The position numbers were made by a program, and so were the translations under genes. From the NCBI GenBank assembly GCA_021464415.1, contig CM038463.1:4154001-4218000 (forward strand): a stretch of DNA of 64,000 bases, in the 5' to 3' direction. This DNA is from Lonicera japonica. Taxonomy: Eukaryota; Streptophyta; Magnoliopsida; Dipsacales; Caprifoliaceae. The notes beneath the pieces were generated by a model. That model did not search any database and was not told the origin of the DNA. It saw only the letters and a program-made list of their open reading frames with translations. Below are positions 34,856 to 45,470 of the stretch, one piece after another; position 1 is the stretch's first letter; every line of letters starts with the position of its first letter.

Positions 34856-35114
34856 TGTCGCGCGACATTTCCCCAAAAAAGGCAAGTGTCGCGCGACATA
34901 TCTGTTTGTCGCGCGACATTCCTGTATGTCGTGCGACAAACGGCTGAAGTGATGGGTCCTGACACTGTGATGTGTCAGAAAGTGGTTGGTCGGGTGCAGA
35001 GAGGGATTGTCGCGCGACATAGTGGGATTGTCGCGCGACATTCCACTGATTGTCGCGCGACAATGTGATATGTCGTGCGACAATCCTTGGTAAAAAAAGG
35101 TTTGTTGCGCAACA
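34856..35114. promoter_or_regulatory. Palindrome array TGTCGCGCGACA, 3' LTR
   Basis: Exact copies start at 34856, 34887, 34907, 35008, 35029 and 35051; variants start at 34927 and 35071 (TGTCGTGCGACA) and 35103 (TGTTGCGCAACA). Start-to-start distances are 31, 20, 20, 81, 21, 22, 20 and 32, close to multiples of a 10.5-bp helical turn apart from the 81 interval. The array lies directly upstream of the LTR TATA box. Confidence 0.9.
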
Positions 35115-35410
35115 AAACCCCCCCGGGGTAGTTTCGGGTGCTCGGGTGGGTCCTGGACTCCAAGAAAAACAGTAGTTCTCGTAGGTCGTTAGGGTTCTTG
35201 CGGGGGTCACGGATCGGGGTGTCTACAGACCCTCTCGACTCAAGCTCCTTGCTTGCAAGGAATTGAGGCGACTGGAAGAGATCATGATCCATGGCTCCCG
35301 CATGAACTCTAAAGAAGTGTTTATGCAAAAAGTGCTTGTGAGTGCCTCCGGAGAGGGCTTCGTGTTTGGTTTTGCCTCCGGAGAGGGCTTTGACTTGCTC
35401 CACTTGCCTC

Positions 35411-35650
35411 AGATGGGAGGACTACCATTGATCTTCTTTGCGCCTCAGATGGGAGGACTACCATTGCGCCTCAGATGGAAGGACTACCGTTGTGCCTCTC
35501 TGGGAGGGCTTCGCCTCAGGTGGGAGGACTACCGCTGTGCCTCTCTGGGAGGGCTTCGCCTCAGGTGGGAGGACTACCGCTGTGCCTCTCTGGGAGGGCT
35601 TTGCCTCAGGTGGGAGGACTACCGTTGTGCCTCTCTGGGAGGGCTTCTAG
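35411..35650 (+). repeat. 45-bp minisatellite
   Basis: Units of CGCCTCAGGTGGGAGGACTA followed by CCGCTGTGCCTCTCTGGGAG and GGCTT repeat nearly perfectly about four times. They are preceded by degenerate shorter units with GCCTCAGATGGGAGGACTACC. Because 45 is a multiple of three, all three plus frames stay open (35263-35765); no protein family is apparent. It lies between the 3' LTR and the antisense PMD gene. Confidence 0.85.
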
Positions 35651-36596
35651 ATCTGTAAGAAGAAGGAAAAATGCCTCTGGGAGGACTTTCATGAGTAAAT
35701 TTTGCCTCTGGAGAGGGCTTGTGATTTTGCCTCTGAAGAGGGCTTGTGTTTGTGATTTTTGTTAAAATTTAATTTGTTTCCCTTTAGACTGCTAGAGTGA
35801 GAGAGAGAAGTTTTCGTGAGGGTGAAAAGAGCTCCTCGAGGTTTACTCTTATCCGAATGTCCGCTTTCCTGTATATTTCTTGAATTTTGTCCTCATGTTT
35901 TCCTCGAGTGAGGATACTTCTCTCAGAAAGCAGTCTTTGATTTTCTTTGCTTTCCGCAGCGTGATGATTCGAGGGTTTTCCAAACCATCTCTTCTGTATC
36001 GTGCTGAAAAGAAAATTTGTTTGAAAGTCTAATCTCTGATCTCTGTTCTCTGTTCTTTTCTTAGTTTCTCTTTTTGGTGGGCTCAACATCGTTTTCTGTT
36101 TTTCGATGCCCTTATTTCTCCCTCTTTTGGGAAAGACTTTTCCTGGCCTTCTCTGTTTTTGACCAGGAGTCTTTTCATCCCTTTGTCGTGGTCAGGAGCC
36201 TTACTCACCCAAAACGAAGCCCTGAGCCGGTTTTGGCCTAGCTGTCACTTTTGGTGTGGCTCTCCCTGCCACTCTGCATTTCTGTTTCTCTCGCTTGCTT
36301 TGGGTTTTTATGCGGGTTTCTTATCTTTTCTACTCTTTCAATTTTTTCTATTCCCGTCTTATCTCACTATTCTGCTTTGATAGTTTCGGTCCTTCTGTGA
36401 GATCAGAGATTACTTTTAATCGTGGCATTCTGTTCTCGCTTTTTTTCGGAGAGATGATTTGGAAATTTTCTCTTTGAAATCTTTATTATGGGTGTGCGGT
36501 TTTAGCAATTTTTTTCGAAAACTGCTCCTCGGAAGTCCTCCTGTAGGAGATAAAAATGAGAAAAGAGGTCAAAAAAAATCAGGGGAGAGGGTGGTT

Positions 36597-36662
36597 TGTC
36601 GCGCGACATATTGGTGAAATGGCTCTTTGTCGCGCGACAATGTGGCCATTTGTCGCGCGACA
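36597..36662. promoter_or_regulatory. Palindrome array upstream of antisense PMD gene
   Basis: Three exact copies of TGTCGCGCGACA start at 36597, 36628 and 36651 (intervals 31 and 23), ending 12 bp before the TATA box at 36674-36680. Confidence 0.9.
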
Positions 36663-36673
36663 AACTGCCCCAC

Positions 36674-36680
36674 TATATAA
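36674..36680 (+). promoter_or_regulatory. TATA box of antisense PMD gene
   Basis: TATATAA in CACTATATAAGCC, about 155 bp upstream of the ATG at 36830, followed by a CT-rich leader typical of plant 5' UTRs. Confidence 0.65.
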
Positions 36681-36829
36681 GCCTCCTGCTGAGCTCATTC
36701 CACCTCATTCTCTCCCTTCTCTTTCTCTCTCTAGCTCTCCTTCTCTCTTCTTTTCTTCTCTCCCAAGCGCGGAAGCTCTGCCGTGTTTTTGACTTTTCCG
36801 ACCTTTTCACATATATTCTACCTATACCG

Positions 36830-39800
36830 ATGGATCCTGCTCATCTCGATCGATTGAAGGGTGACCAGGAGGAGGTCACTTTTACTGACGCTCAGGGCAT
36901 TCTCCGTTGCAGCCCTCATCACGACGACTGGGCGGACTTGGACTGGTATGATGAGGATGGGATAGACCGCGGTCAAGCGGTGGTCTATCGGGATGCTATC
37001 CGAGCTGCTCCAATCCCAGATGTCCCGTGGCTCTTGATGGAGCCTGTCTCTCACGAGATTCGCCGTCGATCTCTGGTATGTCTTCTTTATCTGTTCTGTT
37101 TCTTGTCGTTTCCTGTATTTCATTTTCAATAATGTTAGTATGCATGTCTGCCTTGAATAACGCCCGATTTTTAGCGAACACATACTTTTACCTGTGATAC
37201 CTCTTAGGATTTAGGAAAAATACATAATCTACCCCTATAGCCCTATAACTCTCATAATTACACCAAAGTACCCTCAGGTTTGGAAAATTACATAATTTAC
37301 CCCTATAGCCCTATAACTCTCATAATTACACCAAAGTACCCTCAGGTTTTGGAAAATTACATAATTTACCCCTATAGCCCTATAACTCTCATAATTACAC
37401 CAAAGTACCCTCTGGTTTTGGAAAATTACATAATTTTACCCCTATAGCCCTATAACTCTCATAATTACACCAAAGTACCCTCAGGTTTTGGAAAATTGCA
37501 TAATTTTACCCCTATAGCCCTATAACTCTCATAATTACACCAAAGTACCCTCAGGTTTGGAAAATTATATACTTTACCCCTATAGCCCTATAACCCTATA
37601 ACTCTCATAATTACACCAAAGTACCCTCAGGTTTGGAAAATTATATATTTTACCCCTATAGCCCTATAACTCTCATAATTACACCAAAGTACCCTCAGGT
37701 TTTGGAAAATTACATAATTTACCCCTATAACTTTCATAATTACACCAAAGTACCCTCAGGTTTTGGAAAATTACGTAATTTACCCCTATAGCCCTATAAC
37801 TCTCATAATTACACCAAAGTACCCTCAGGTTTGGAAAATTACGTAATTTACCCCTATAGCCCTATAACTCTCATAATTACACCAAAGTACCCTCAGGTTT
37901 GGAAAATTACATAATTTACCCCTATAGCCCTATAACTCTCATAATTACACCAAAGTACCCTCAGGTTTTGGAAAATTACATAATTTACCCCTATAGCCCT
38001 ATAACTCTCATAATTACACCAAAGTACCCTCAGGTTTTGGAAAATTACATAATTTACCCCTATAGCCCTATAACTCTCATAATTACACCAAAGTACCCTC
38101 AGGTTTTGGAAAATTGCATAATTTTACCCCTATAGCCCTATAACTCTCATAATTACACCAAAGTACCCTCAGGTTTGGAAAATTATATACTTTACCCCTA
38201 TAGCCCTATAACCCTATAACTCTCATAATTACACCAAAGTACCCTCAGGTTTGGAAAATTATATATTTTACCCCTATAGCCCTATAACTCTCATAATTAC
38301 ACCAAAGTACCCTCAGGTTTTGGAAAATTACATAATTTACCCCTATAACTTTCATAATTACACCAAAAGTACCCTCAGGTTTTGGAAAATTACGTAATTT
38401 ACCCCTATAGCCCTATAACTCTCATAATTACACCAAAGTACCCTCAGGTTTGGAAAATTACGTAATTTACCCCTATAGCCCTATAACTCTCATAATTACA
38501 CCAAAGTACCCTCAGGTTTGGAAAATTACATAATTTACCCCTATAGCCCTATAACTATCATAATTATACCAAAGTACCCTCAGGTTTGGAAAATTACATA
38601 ATTTACCCCTATAGCCCTATAACTCTCATAATTACACCAAAGTACCCTCAGGTTTGGAAAATTACATAATTTACCCCTATAGCCCTATAACTATCATAAT
38701 TACACCAAAGTACCCTCAGGTTTTGGAAAATTACATAATTTACCCCTATAGCCCTATAACTATCATAATTACACCAAAGTACCCTCAGGTTTGGAAAATT
38801 ACATATTTTACCCCTATAGCCCTATAACTCTCATAATTACACCAAAGTACCCTCAGGTTTGGAAAACTACATAATTTACCCCTATAGCCCTATAACTCTC
38901 ATAATTACACCAAAGTACCCTCAGGTTTGGAAAACTACATAATTTACCCCTATAGCCCTATAACTCTCATAATTACACCAAAGTACCCTCAGGTTTGGAA
39001 AATTACATAATTTACCCCTATAGCCCTATAACTATCATAATTACACCAAAGTACCCTCAGGTTTGGAAAATTACATAATTTACCCCTATAACCCCCTATT
39101 CGTTCTCTTGTCTGCAGTGGGTTGGCCGGGGTTGGGGTTCTCCCAACACTATATCTTCGGAGTGGCGACGGGCACCGGCCCCTGTCCAGGAGTTGATTCT
39201 TGCGACTCCTTTTGGCTCCCTCTTCGACGCCCTCCCAGAGCGGGTTTCTAGGGCGGCAGTTTTGGTGTCAGCACTGGCTTGCCATTGGTGGGATACTACT
39301 CATACCTTCCATTGGAGCTGGGGCGAGATGACGATGACACCCCTCGATCTTTTTGCTCTGACCAGGATTCCTTCGGGGGGGGTCCCCATTCAGATCGATG
39401 TCCCTTTGCGTCTGACGGCAGAGGGTATTGTTAGTGCGCTTGGATGGTTCCCGGAGCGATGGAGTTCCGGTGATACGATTCCTCGGGGTGTCTTAGTTAC
39501 GCGACTAGCCACAGAGACAGCTCGGCTAGTTGCTTCAGGGATTCCTATGACCCGTCAGGAGGCGCGCCAGTATGCCCGCGTCCTTCTTCTGTTGACACTC
39601 CATGATTTATTCGAGGCTCGTGGTGGGGACACGGCTCATCTTTGGTGGTTGCCCTATCTTCGGGACTTCAGCCTCATGTTTGACTATGACTGGGGAGGCT
39701 TCATTCTTGCAGTCCTCTATGATGCCATGGACCAGGTCTCTCGCCATTTAGCCCTGAACCTCAAGGGCTTTTCTCTGCTGTGGGAGGTACATACTTTAGT

Positions 39801-41693
39801 CCTTTTGTCCTTGTTTCAGTTCCTTACATATTACCTGTTGATCATTGCTGATTTCTTTTATCTTTCCTTTTCAGAGCTGGTTTGTTGCTTATACCCGCCT
39901 GGGTCGTGCCCAGGCGGATCTCCTCGTTGAGAACGAGGACCAGTTTCCTTTTTTCCGCCGATTCATTGCGGGGAACTACCGGGCTCCCTATGTATACCGG
40001 ACTCGGGAGACCGGAGCTGCTGCCGTTCACGACCTGTTGGAGGAGCAGGTAAATATTTAGTTCTCTTGCTCTTTGATAGTTAGGTAGAATATATAAATTA
40101 TTGAGAATAAAAAACTTGTTTTCTTTTCAGGTTGAGTGGGCCCCTTGGGTGATCTGAGTCCCCATTATGGGTATGGCCGCGCCCTGACCGCCTCGAGGAC
40201 TAGGCGGCTTATCCGGGATGAGTACGGCCTTCTCTTCTACTTGGGCGAGAGGGTCATTCGCCAGCACACGCCGTCCCAATGGCCTCGTGTTCCATTATTC
40301 CCTCCTGTTCTGATGAGGCGGACGGGCGAGATCGATCCGGTGACGGTGCAGGCCTTGGTCGACGGACTCGGCTTCCAGACGTTCGTCGAGGAGGGAGACT
40401 ACCCCGTTTTTGCTGCCCGTTATCTGATGAGGGAGCCAAAGGGGACTCGGGGACGGGTCTTCTATGAGAGGTACCGGGCATTGGGAGGTGATCCCAACTA
40501 CATACGGGGACAGACCCATTTAGCTAGGGCGGTTCCGGGTCACTTGCCCCCTGTCCCCGATCAGAGGGACAATATTCCGGATTCTGAGGACGAGAATCCT
40601 GAGGGAGAGAGGGATGTTCCTGCCGCGGCCGAGGGCGGTGGTCGGCCAGAGGGCGAGGGAGGTGATGCGACAGCAGTTCCAGAGCCGTCGCCTCAGGCGA
40701 CACCTGTGAGGGAGCAGCGCACTGAGGGTTTCGAGTTTCCCACCGGCCCTTCTGTGTCTCCGGGGGTCCTTTTTGCTGCTGCTGAGGCTGCTGAGGGGAG
40801 AGCGGAATTGTCTGAGAGGTCCTAGGAGCCTGCGGACCTTGGGGCAGACTAAAAGCAGTTCGGGCGGACTCCTCCAGCTGCGGTGGCTACTCCTTCTAGT
40901 GGGGTACCTCCTTTGAGGGCGACGGCCATAGTGGATCCTCCGGGGGTCCGTACCTACGCCACGTTGACTCCCCTTCCGGCGACTGTCATGGGTCCTCCTG
41001 CCCGATCTCCAGGTTTGGGGGATTCTTCATCCCGGCCTCCCTTGTTCCCGATCCGTGAGGAGGGCGGGTCCACTTCTGCTGGTGTTCCGGCGGGGTTATC
41101 TATTCCGTGGGTAGATCTACCCCCACTCCCCAGGGACATCTCTTACGTTGGTGCTGGATTACGTCGATATCCCGTCCCGGAGTACCCTCTTCCTGAGGAT
41201 ACTTTTGACTATCTAGGTGGTCGCCCTGATGACGAGGTATTTTTTTCAACTTCTCTTGATACCCCTACATCTATATCTATCTTTTTTGATTGTGCTGATT
41301 CTTTTATCTTATGTCTTTTTACAGCGGGTGAGTGTTCGGGTGGCAGATCTACGGGCTTGGCACGCCCAGTACCTCTACAGTTGGAACCTGCTCCAGTATG
41401 TCGGTCGAGACCCTCCAGCCTACATGCGTGATTATCAGAGGGCTATCGACATCTCCTTACGGCCGGACGACCCCCTGACTTCCTCTCATGCCCGAACGGA
41501 TTCTCGGAGGAGTAGTAGTCGGACTTTCAGGCGTTCCCGATCGTCGGTGATCCGTCCTACGGCACCGGTCCAGTCCACGGGGCCTTCTCAGGCGGCAGTT
41601 CCTCCTGTTCCTGGCATCCCAGTTGTTGATCTTACTCCCGAGGAGGGCTCGGGCGATAGTGGGAGCGTGTCAAAACGCGCCCGAGTAGATTAG
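36830..41693 (+). pseudogene. Antisense retrotransposon gene for a plant mobile domain (PMD) protein, five exons
   Basis: Exons 36830-37075, 39118-39786, 39875-40048, 40131-41236 and 41325-41693 have GT-AG borders and phase 0 joins. Exon 2 holds the PMD core: ALACHWWDTTHTFHWSWGEM, then TPLDLFALTRIP, then YLRDF..MFDYDWGGFILAVLYDAM. The PMD is shared by Arabidopsis MAIN/MAIL1 and by transposon proteins. Exon 4 is Pro/Gly/Glu-rich linker; exon 5 ends in an Arg/Ser-rich tail and KRARVD, a possible nuclear signal. Defects: a one-base frame change soon after the start of exon 4 (about 40140-40155) and stops at 40823-40825 and 40850-40852. About 850 codons in all. It runs opposite to gag-pol, as other Tat elements' extra ORFs do. 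Confidence 0.75.
37205..39095. repeat. About 70-bp tandem repeat filling intron 1 of the PMD gene
   Basis: About 27 units carrying AATTTACCCCTATAGCCCTA, TAACTCTCATAATTACACC and AAAGTACCCTCAGGTTTGG. Landmark variants recur 618 bp apart: TTGCATAATTTTACC (37496 and 38114), TATATACTTTACC (37566 and 38184) and CCCCTATAACTTTCAT (37722 and 38340). So a nine-unit block was duplicated as a higher-order repeat. The intron is 37076-39117. Confidence 0.93.
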
Positions 41694-42018
41694 TTTTTCC
41701 TTTCTGCATTTTAGTGTTAGTTTGGACAGATATGTATTTATTTTTAGACATGTTTAGACAGATATTTAAAAATTGTTTTTTTTTTATAGGATTTATAAAA
41801 TATCTTTATCTGCGTTTGATTATACTTTTATTCTCTGTGTGTGAAAGATATATATATAAGAGTCAGTGATTTAGAAGCCATACCTTGTAGTGTAGTGATA
41901 TTTTTCCTGTAAACAAAGAGCAAAGTGAGAACAAGAAAGCATCTAAAAAATGATTCTTTTGGCAAAAATGACTGTTATGTGTAAGAAAAAACCAAATTAG
42001 GGTGACCCCAAAGGGGTT

Positions 42019-42062
42019 TGTCGCGCGACAATCCCTCCTGGATATGGGTTTGTCGCGCGACA
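42019..42062. promoter_or_regulatory. Palindrome pair upstream of second antisense gene
   Basis: Exact copies of TGTCGCGCGACA start at 42019 and 42051 (32 bp apart), 27 bp before the TATA box at 42089-42096. Confidence 0.9.
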
Positions 42063-42088
42063 AACAGGTACAGGTCCCTCTTTTTTGC

Positions 42089-42096
42089 TATAAATA
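42089..42096 (+). promoter_or_regulatory. TATA box of second antisense gene
   Basis: TATAAATA, 39 bp before the ATG at 42135; the 5' UTR would be very short. Confidence 0.6.
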
Positions 42097-42134
42097 CACC
42101 CATCTTCCTTCCTTCATCCCCACACTTTCCAAAA

Positions 42135-43391
42135 ATGTCTTCTTATCGCACAAAATCTGATTTTTCTTATGTCAATGCTAGAGATGCTTTGATATCTTCT
42201 GAAAATGGTCTGAACTTTGGTGCCTTCAGTCCTTTAGCGGGTTGGTGCCATCGTCCCGTCGATTTTTCCTTTCTGTTAGGTGCCTTGTATTTCTGGAGTC
42301 CTGCGGACCGCCTCTTCCGTTTTGGACTAGATGAGCTCTGCCCGACCTATGAGGAGTTCTCCTGGCTGTTACGTTCTGACGTTCGTCTCCCGATGGCAGT
42401 TCCCATAGAAGAAATCGGTCCCCGTGACATGCTAATTTCTCTGTTAGCCATTCCCCAGGCGGTCTGTGATGGTTTCATTGCCGATGGTTTTCTTGACCTC
42501 CATAAAATGGTGAGGTTCTTTCATCGTTATGAAGATAGGGCCTCTTACGGCGTGGGGCGTACTGCAGCGGCCCTGATTTGCCTGGTTTCTGATATGCTGC
42601 TGGTGACCGGTTCTTCCCGTGTTGATCCGACTATCCTGAGTCTGATTTACCAGGCTAGAAATGGGGAGTCTATAGTGCCGATCATTCTTGCAGAGACCCT
42701 GAATGGTCTTGATGATGTTTAACGGGGGGCCTCGCCCTTCTTTCGGGGGAGTCCGCGTCTGCTATACATGTGGCTGCTAGAGCGCTTTCGATCGGTGGGT
42801 TTCAACGGAGCTCGGCTCGACAATCCGACTCATTTCTTCTATCGGCCTCTCTTTGGTGCTTTGACCATGTCTTCCTCTGATTGGACGGTATGGTTTTCGG
42901 AGAACTTTCGGGCTATCCGGTGGAACATTCCTTGGTGGAAGCTGAGGGCGATGGTACTTAGCACTGGGGGTCAGAACTACGTTCGGCTCCGCGGGCTCTG
43001 GTTCACTTCCTTTTATCTCCCTGGGCGTCTTTTTCGGCAGTTTAACATTCCTCAGGAGGTTCCCCTTGGTCTGAACAACTTCTCTTCTGAGTCTAAATTT
43101 GTGACCCCACATGTTTCTTTATCGGTAGAGAGGATGTGGCGTGCTCGACTGACTCGTCAGTTCAACTATGCCCGTTTTGGTATTACCCGGCCCCTCCGGG
43201 CTGATATCATCCGCTCTTGCTGGCAATCTTTGGAAGGAGAACTGATCGCCGACCCCTTTCAAATGGAGTGGTTCCGGTTTATGGATACGGAGGTTACTGA
43301 TGATAACATTGTCTTTGCATATCAGATCTTGGACGAAGCTCAGATCGATTTGGCTATTGAGGACCCAGTGTGGCCAACCCCTAGGGATTAG
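42135..43391 (+). pseudogene. Second antisense retrotransposon gene, DUF7745-like, one stop
   Basis: One frame runs from ATG 42135 to the stop at 43391 (419 codons) and is broken only by TAA at 42720-42722. Similarity continues across the stop: before it, VDFSFLLGALYFWSPADRLF then FGLDELCPTYEEFSWLL; after it, SPFFRGSPRLLYMWLLERF. This layout matches the plant retroelement family I recall as DUF7745, of unknown function. I chose ATG 42135 because it follows the TATA box and removes residues that merely translate the palindrome repeat. The gene converges on integrase, whose stop lies about 220 bp away. Confidence 0.55.
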
Positions 43392-43614
43392 TTTCTTTCG
43401 TATTTGTTATGTCTCCTTTGTAACATTCGGTGTTCTGAACCACCTTTTAATAATATATGAGGGACTGCTTGCGGGAAATAAATTTATTTACAAAGTTTAA
43501 ACCGGGCCTGAAGTCACTTCTCAGGTTGCCTACGTTCCCCCTTTTGATTTTTACAAAGAACAAAAAGTTTTGAGTTGGGGCTCAGGTTTACGTAGTTCTT
43601 ATTACATGCCACAC
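43392..43614. other. Gap between convergent antisense gene and integrase
   Basis: A short non-coding spacer with an AATAATATA word near 43449 that could serve as poly(A) signal for the plus-strand gene. Confidence 0.4.
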
Positions 43615-45228
43615 CTATTGATAATACTTCTTCAATCGATCCATGTTGACTGGTGAATGTAGTAACTGCCCATCCAAATCAGTGAGTATAGCGGCACCTC
43701 CTGTATCGATTTCTTTGACGATGTATGGCCCTGTCCACTTCTGCCCGAACTTACCCCTCGGATCTCTGGCCGGTTCTCGAATTTCTTTCAATACAATATC
43801 GTTCTCGTTGATACCCCGAGTCCTCACTTTCTGGTTAAATGCTCGAGCGATTCTCTTCTGATACCCCTGATGGTGGTATGCGGCTTTCAATCTCTTTTCA
43901 TCTAGTAGGGCTAGCTCGTTATAACGTGCCTGGACCCATTCCAGTTCATTGACTTGATTTACTAGTATTACCCTGAGGGAGGGGACTTCTAATTCGACAG
44001 GGAGGACTGCTTCCATCCCGTATGTAAGAGAGAACGGGGTTGCCCCTGTGGAGACCCTCTCGGTGGTGCGATATCCCCACAATGCATAAGGTAACTTCTC
44101 TGGCCAGTCTCGACAGGTGTCGGTCATTTTGCTTAGGATATTCTTCAGATTTTTGTTGGCGGCTTCAACTGCCCCATTGGTTTGTGGCCTGTATGGCGAA
44201 GACCTGTGTCTGGTAATACCGTATTCTTCCATGATGGTATTAGCTTCTCCTTCGAAGTGGGTGCCGTTATCTGAGATGATCTCGTGTAGGACCCCATATC
44301 GGCAAACAATATTCCTTTTGATGAATCGGGCTACTTTTTTGGCATCGAGGGTCTGGTAAGACTCGGCTTCTACCCATTTGGTGAAGTAGTCGATGGCCAC
44401 TAGTATGAATTCATGGCCGTTGCTGGCTTTGGGCGAGATCTTTCCAATGACGTCGATTCCCCAGGTTGCGAAAGGCCAGGGAGCAGTCATGGTGTACAAC
44501 TCTTTTGGAGGAAGCTTCTGGGATTTAGCATAAATTTGGCACTTGTGACAACGGCGTACGTGATTAGCGCAGTCGATTTGCAGAGTAGACCAAAAATAAC
44601 CTTGTCTGATGATCTTGCGGGCAAGTGTATGTCCGCTCATATGAGGTCCGCAATCGCCCCCATGTATTTGATCCATTACTCTGACTGATTCTTCTTCGGT
44701 GAGGCATTGAAGATGAGTTCCGTCGTAGTTTCTTTTATACAATCTTCCGGCACAAAGTATGAACCCTGATGCTAATCTTCTGAGCGTGACCCGTGTTTTC
44801 TTGTCTGTTTTCTCAGGATACTGATGGTTCTTCAGCAGGTTCCAGATATCGTAAAACCAAGTGGTTGGATCCCCTTTCCCTTCATTCTCTATTACCAAGG
44901 CCGTGCAGTGTGCTGGTTCTGACTTCTTTTGTACCGTAAGGGTTATTTCTTCCATCCCCTTCGGGATATCGATCATAGATGTCAGGGTTGCCAGTGCGTC
45001 GGCAAAACTGTTCTGAGACCTAGGGAGATAGTAAAATTCCGTATGCTTGAACTTTCCCGCGATATCCTCCAGTCGGGCGAGGTAAGGGACTAGTTTCTCA
45101 TCTCTGATCTTCCATTCTTTCAGAACCTGGTGGACCACTAGTGCTGAATCTCCGTATACCTGTATCCTCTTTATACCCCTTTGAAGAGCGATCTCTAACC
45201 CGAGTATGCAGGCTTCATATTCAGCCAT
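43615..45228 (-). CDS. Tat element second RNase H (C-terminal part) and integrase
   Basis: A 537-residue open frame. Residues 1-85 are the end of an archaeal-type RNase H (MAEYEACILGLEIAL, D27 in YGDS, D76 in FADAL). Integrase follows: zinc-binding H196, H200, C227, C230 and catalytic D259, D320, E355. It ends with a GPY-like segment (KWTGPYIVKEI). The N-terminal half of the RNase H (LYFDGAANRNGNG) lies upstream in another frame, with the frame change near 45305. The stop lies about 220 bp from the converging antisense gene. Confidence 0.93.
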   Translation of the reverse strand: MAEYEACILGLEIALQRGIKRIQVYGDSALVVHQVLKEWKIRDEKLVPYLARLEDIAGKFKHTEFYYLPRSQNSFADALATLTSMIDIPKGMEEITLTVQKKSEPAHCTALVIENEGKGDPTTWFYDIWNLLKNHQYPEKTDKKTRVTLRRLASGFILCAGRLYKRNYDGTHLQCLTEEESVRVMDQIHGGDCGPHMSGHTLARKIIRQGYFWSTLQIDCANHVRRCHKCQIYAKSQKLPPKELYTMTAPWPFATWGIDVIGKISPKASNGHEFILVAIDYFTKWVEAESYQTLDAKKVARFIKRNIVCRYGVLHEIISDNGTHFEGEANTIMEEYGITRHRSSPYRPQTNGAVEAANKNLKNILSKMTDTCRDWPEKLPYALWGYRTTERVSTGATPFSLTYGMEAVLPVELEVPSLRVILVNQVNELEWVQARYNELALLDEKRLKAAYHHQGYQKRIARAFNQKVRTRGINENDIVLKEIREPARDPRGKFGQKWTGPYIVKEIDTGGAAILTDLDGQLLHSPVNMDRLKKYYQ

Positions 45229-45470
45229 GTTGTTGGTGCAGAAGAAGTCCAGGCGATATGATACCGGGGAGTGAGTTTGGTCTGGAGAGACTAACAGGAT
45301 ACCTATCCGTTTCCGTTTCGATTGGCGGCCCCGTCAAAGTACAACTTCCAGTCTTCATCGGTCTCGACGTTCATGATGGTTTCGTCCGGGAACTCGACTT
45401 CTTCTAGCATGTCTCCTAATATCGGATTGTGGGCCAGGTAATCAGCTATGATCTTGCCTTTGACTGCCTT
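45229..45470 (-). pseudogene. Broken link between RT/RNase H and second RNase H
   Basis: The minus strand continues after an in-frame TAA near 45471 with KAVKGKIIADYLAHNP and then WKLYFDGAANRNGNG, the start of the second RNase H. A one-base frame change near 45305 then separates it from the 45228 frame. These are two separate lesions in an otherwise conserved stretch. Confidence 0.75.

Larger units (their letters stand above)
33654..35227 (-). repeat. 3' LTR of the Tat/Ogre-type element
   Basis: Matches 51243-52816 almost base for base. On the minus strand the U3 is short (35227 to about 34841), then comes the TATA box, then about 1.15 kb of R-U5. The U3 holds nine copies of the TGTCGCGCGACA palindrome or its variants. 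Confidence 0.95.

Noticed and set aside
34845..35114. CRISPR-like array because of short repeats with 8-20-bp spacers
   Set aside because: Repeats are 12-bp palindromes in an LTR promoter of a plant retroelement; no cas genes, and this is a eukaryotic genome.
34832..35210. Overlapping minus-strand ORFs rich in CRATI, MSRD and VARH words
   Set aside because: These are translations of the TGTCGCGCGACA repeat in different frames and not proteins.
37899..38135. Repetitive peptide ORF with ENYIIYPYSPITLII units
   Set aside because: Translation of the 70-bp tandem repeat in an intron.
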